The position numbers and the translations under genes were made by a program. A stretch of 64,000 nt of DNA from GCA-2748575 sp965222725 (GTDB lineage Bacteria > Pseudomonadota > Gammaproteobacteria > Pseudomonadales > Ketobacteraceae). The notes under the pieces were generated by a model, which saw only the letters and a program-made list of their open reading frames with translations, made no database searches and was not told the DNA's origin. This document shows, in pieces, positions 62,945 to 64,000 of this stretch. The stretch is taken from positions 682,001-746,000 of the forward strand of contig OZ244969.1 of NCBI GenBank assembly GCA_965222725.1, written 5' to 3'. The stretch's first letter is position 1, and every line of letters starts with the position of its first letter.

Positions 62945-64000
62945 TCAGAACTTCAGGCCGCCCTCGTCGTCCTGAATGGACAGGCCTTTGGTGGCATCGT
63001 CCAGGGCTTCGGCATGGGATTCGGAACCCAGTTTGATCATCAGGCGCAGATCGTTGGGCGAATCCGCGTGGGCCAGCGCATCTTCGTAGGTAATTTCGCC
63101 GGCGCTGTAAAGATCGTACAGGGCCTGGTCGAAGGTCTGCATCCCCAGTTCCTTGGATTTGGCCATCAGCGGTTTGAGCAAGTGCACTTCCCCTTTACGC
63201 ACATGGTCCGCCACCAGCGGGGTGTTCAGCAGCACTTCAATAACCGCCCGGCGGCCTTTGCCATCCGGCGTGGGAATCAGTTGCTGGGCCACCATGGCCC
63301 GCAGGTTTAACGACAAATCCATCCATAACTGGCTATGGCGATCCGCCGGGAAAAAGTGAATGATCCGGTCCAGCGCCTGGTTCGCGTTGTTGGCGTGCAG
63401 TGTTGCCAGCACCAGGTGGCCGGTTTCCGCAAAGGCGGTAGCGTATTCCATGGTTTCGCGGGAACGGATCTCGCCGATCATGATCACATCCGGTGCCTGC
63501 CGCAGGGTGTTCTTCAGGGCCACTTCAAAGCCTTCGGTGTCCAGGCCCACTTCCCGCTGGGTCACAATGCACCCCTGGTGCTGGTGAATAAATTCGATAG
63601 GGTCCTCAATGCTGATGATATGACCCTTGGAATTCTTGTTACGGTGGCCAATCATGGCGGCCAGCGAGGTGGATTTACCGGTACCGGTGGCACCCACAAA
63701 AATCACGATACCGCGCTTGGTCATGGCCAGGTCTTTAATCACCGACGGCAGACCCAGATCATCCAGATCGGGAATGGTGGTTTCGATACGACGTAACACC
63801 ATGCCCACCAGATTACGCTGGTAAAAGGCACTTACCCGGAAACGGCCGATGCCCCGGGCACTGATCGCAAAGTTACATTCCCGGGTTTCCACAAACTCTT
63901 TGCGCTGGGCTTCGTTCATGACACCCAGCACGGTTTCACGGGTTTTTTCCGGGCTTAGTGAGGTTTTGGTAACAGGGACAATCCGACCATGCACTTTCAT
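62945..64000 (-). CDS. pilU: Type IV pilus retraction ATPase PilU, partial
   Basis: The frame runs into the right edge, so about 30 N-terminal residues are missing; 351 are visible. The P-loop GATGTGKST, the Walker B-type VIMIGEIR and HLVLATLHANNANQALDRI identify a PilT-family ATPase. The acidic C-terminal tail and the sequence after the P-loop fit PilU rather than PilT. PilU works with PilT to pull back type IV pili, the machine steered by the Chp system at the other end of the window. A methionine at the very edge (64000) is internal, not the true start. Confidence 0.9.
   Translation of the reverse strand: MKVHGRIVPVTKTSLSPEKTRETVLGVMNEAQRKEFVETRECNFAISARGIGRFRVSAFYQRNLVGMVLRRIETTIPDLDDLGLPSVIKDLAMTKRGIVIFVGATGTGKSTSLAAMIGHRNKNSKGHIISIEDPIEFIHQHQGCIVTQREVGLDTEGFEVALKNTLRQAPDVIMIGEIRSRETMEYATAFAETGHLVLATLHANNANQALDRIIHFFPADRHSQLWMDLSLNLRAMVAQQLIPTPDGKGRRAVIEVLLNTPLVADHVRKGEVHLLKPLMAKSKELGMQTFDQALYDLYSAGEITYEDALAHADSPNDLRLMIKLGSESHAEALDDATKGLSIQDDEGGLKF

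Overview
The window looks like a chromosomal segment of a gammaproteobacterium related to Pseudomonas and its marine relatives. The evidence is a Pseudomonas-type gene order: the twitching chemosensory operon (pilG-pilH-pilI-pilJ-pilK-chpA-chpB, leftward) diverges from gshB-tonB-yqgE-ruvX-pyrR-pyrB-pyrC' (rightward), and the twitching ATPase gene pilU lies at the far right edge. In Pseudomonas pilU sits only a few genes from pyrC'; here about 44 kb of accessory genes separate them. No tRNA, rRNA, insertion sequence, integrase or CRISPR array was seen.

Left part (1-18.2 kb): chpB is cut by the left edge. ChpA is a 2220-residue hybrid kinase with four intact histidine phosphotransfer motifs. 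An intrinsic terminator and further hairpins separate pilI from pilJ. The pyrimidine block contains an aspartate carbamoyltransferase and the dihydroorotase-like partner that has lost its HxH metal ligands.

Biosynthetic part (18.2-33.5 kb): an orphan molybdenum hydroxylase large subunit is followed by a compact hybrid assembly line. It consists of a formyltransferase-(half condensation)-adenylation-carrier protein whose adenylation domain is interrupted by a luciferase-like flavin monooxygenase, then a KS-AT-KR-DH-carrier polyketide synthase, then two free-standing alpha/beta hydrolases whose nucleophile-elbow residues are not serine. There is no fused thioesterase. The predicted product is a small oxidised, possibly formylated, aminoacyl chain extended by one ketide unit.

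Regulator and oxidoreductases (33.5-39.2 kb): an SDR and a GST gene overlap by four bases; a medium-chain reductase has four 19-bp repeats of its own ribosome-binding site and start codon; a TetR-family regulator and a nucleotidyl cyclase fused to a PilZ domain follow. A palindromic site (AAGTGAA-N5-TTCACTT) in front of the reductase recurs twice, in degenerate form, 16 kb away in front of a divergent catabolic cluster, which suggests one regulon.

Island of unusual proteins (39.2-51.8 kb), visibly more AT-rich at its left end: an unknown membrane protein, a papain-like protease, a large lipoprotein, a response regulator/histidine kinase pair that converge and overlap, and an 1856-residue fusion of a GMC oxidoreductase, an alpha/beta hydrolase and a PhoD-like metallophosphatase.

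Catabolic cluster (51.8-59.3 kb): a FadL-type porin diverges from a VOC ring-cleavage-type dioxygenase, an FAH-family hydrolase, an aromatic FAD hydroxylase and a double GST. Together they look like uptake and breakdown of a hydrophobic aromatic compound. The right end has a 7TMR-DISM diguanylate cyclase, a ferritin-like diiron oxygenase and pilU, which is cut by the right edge. All functional statements come from reading motifs; no database search was run.
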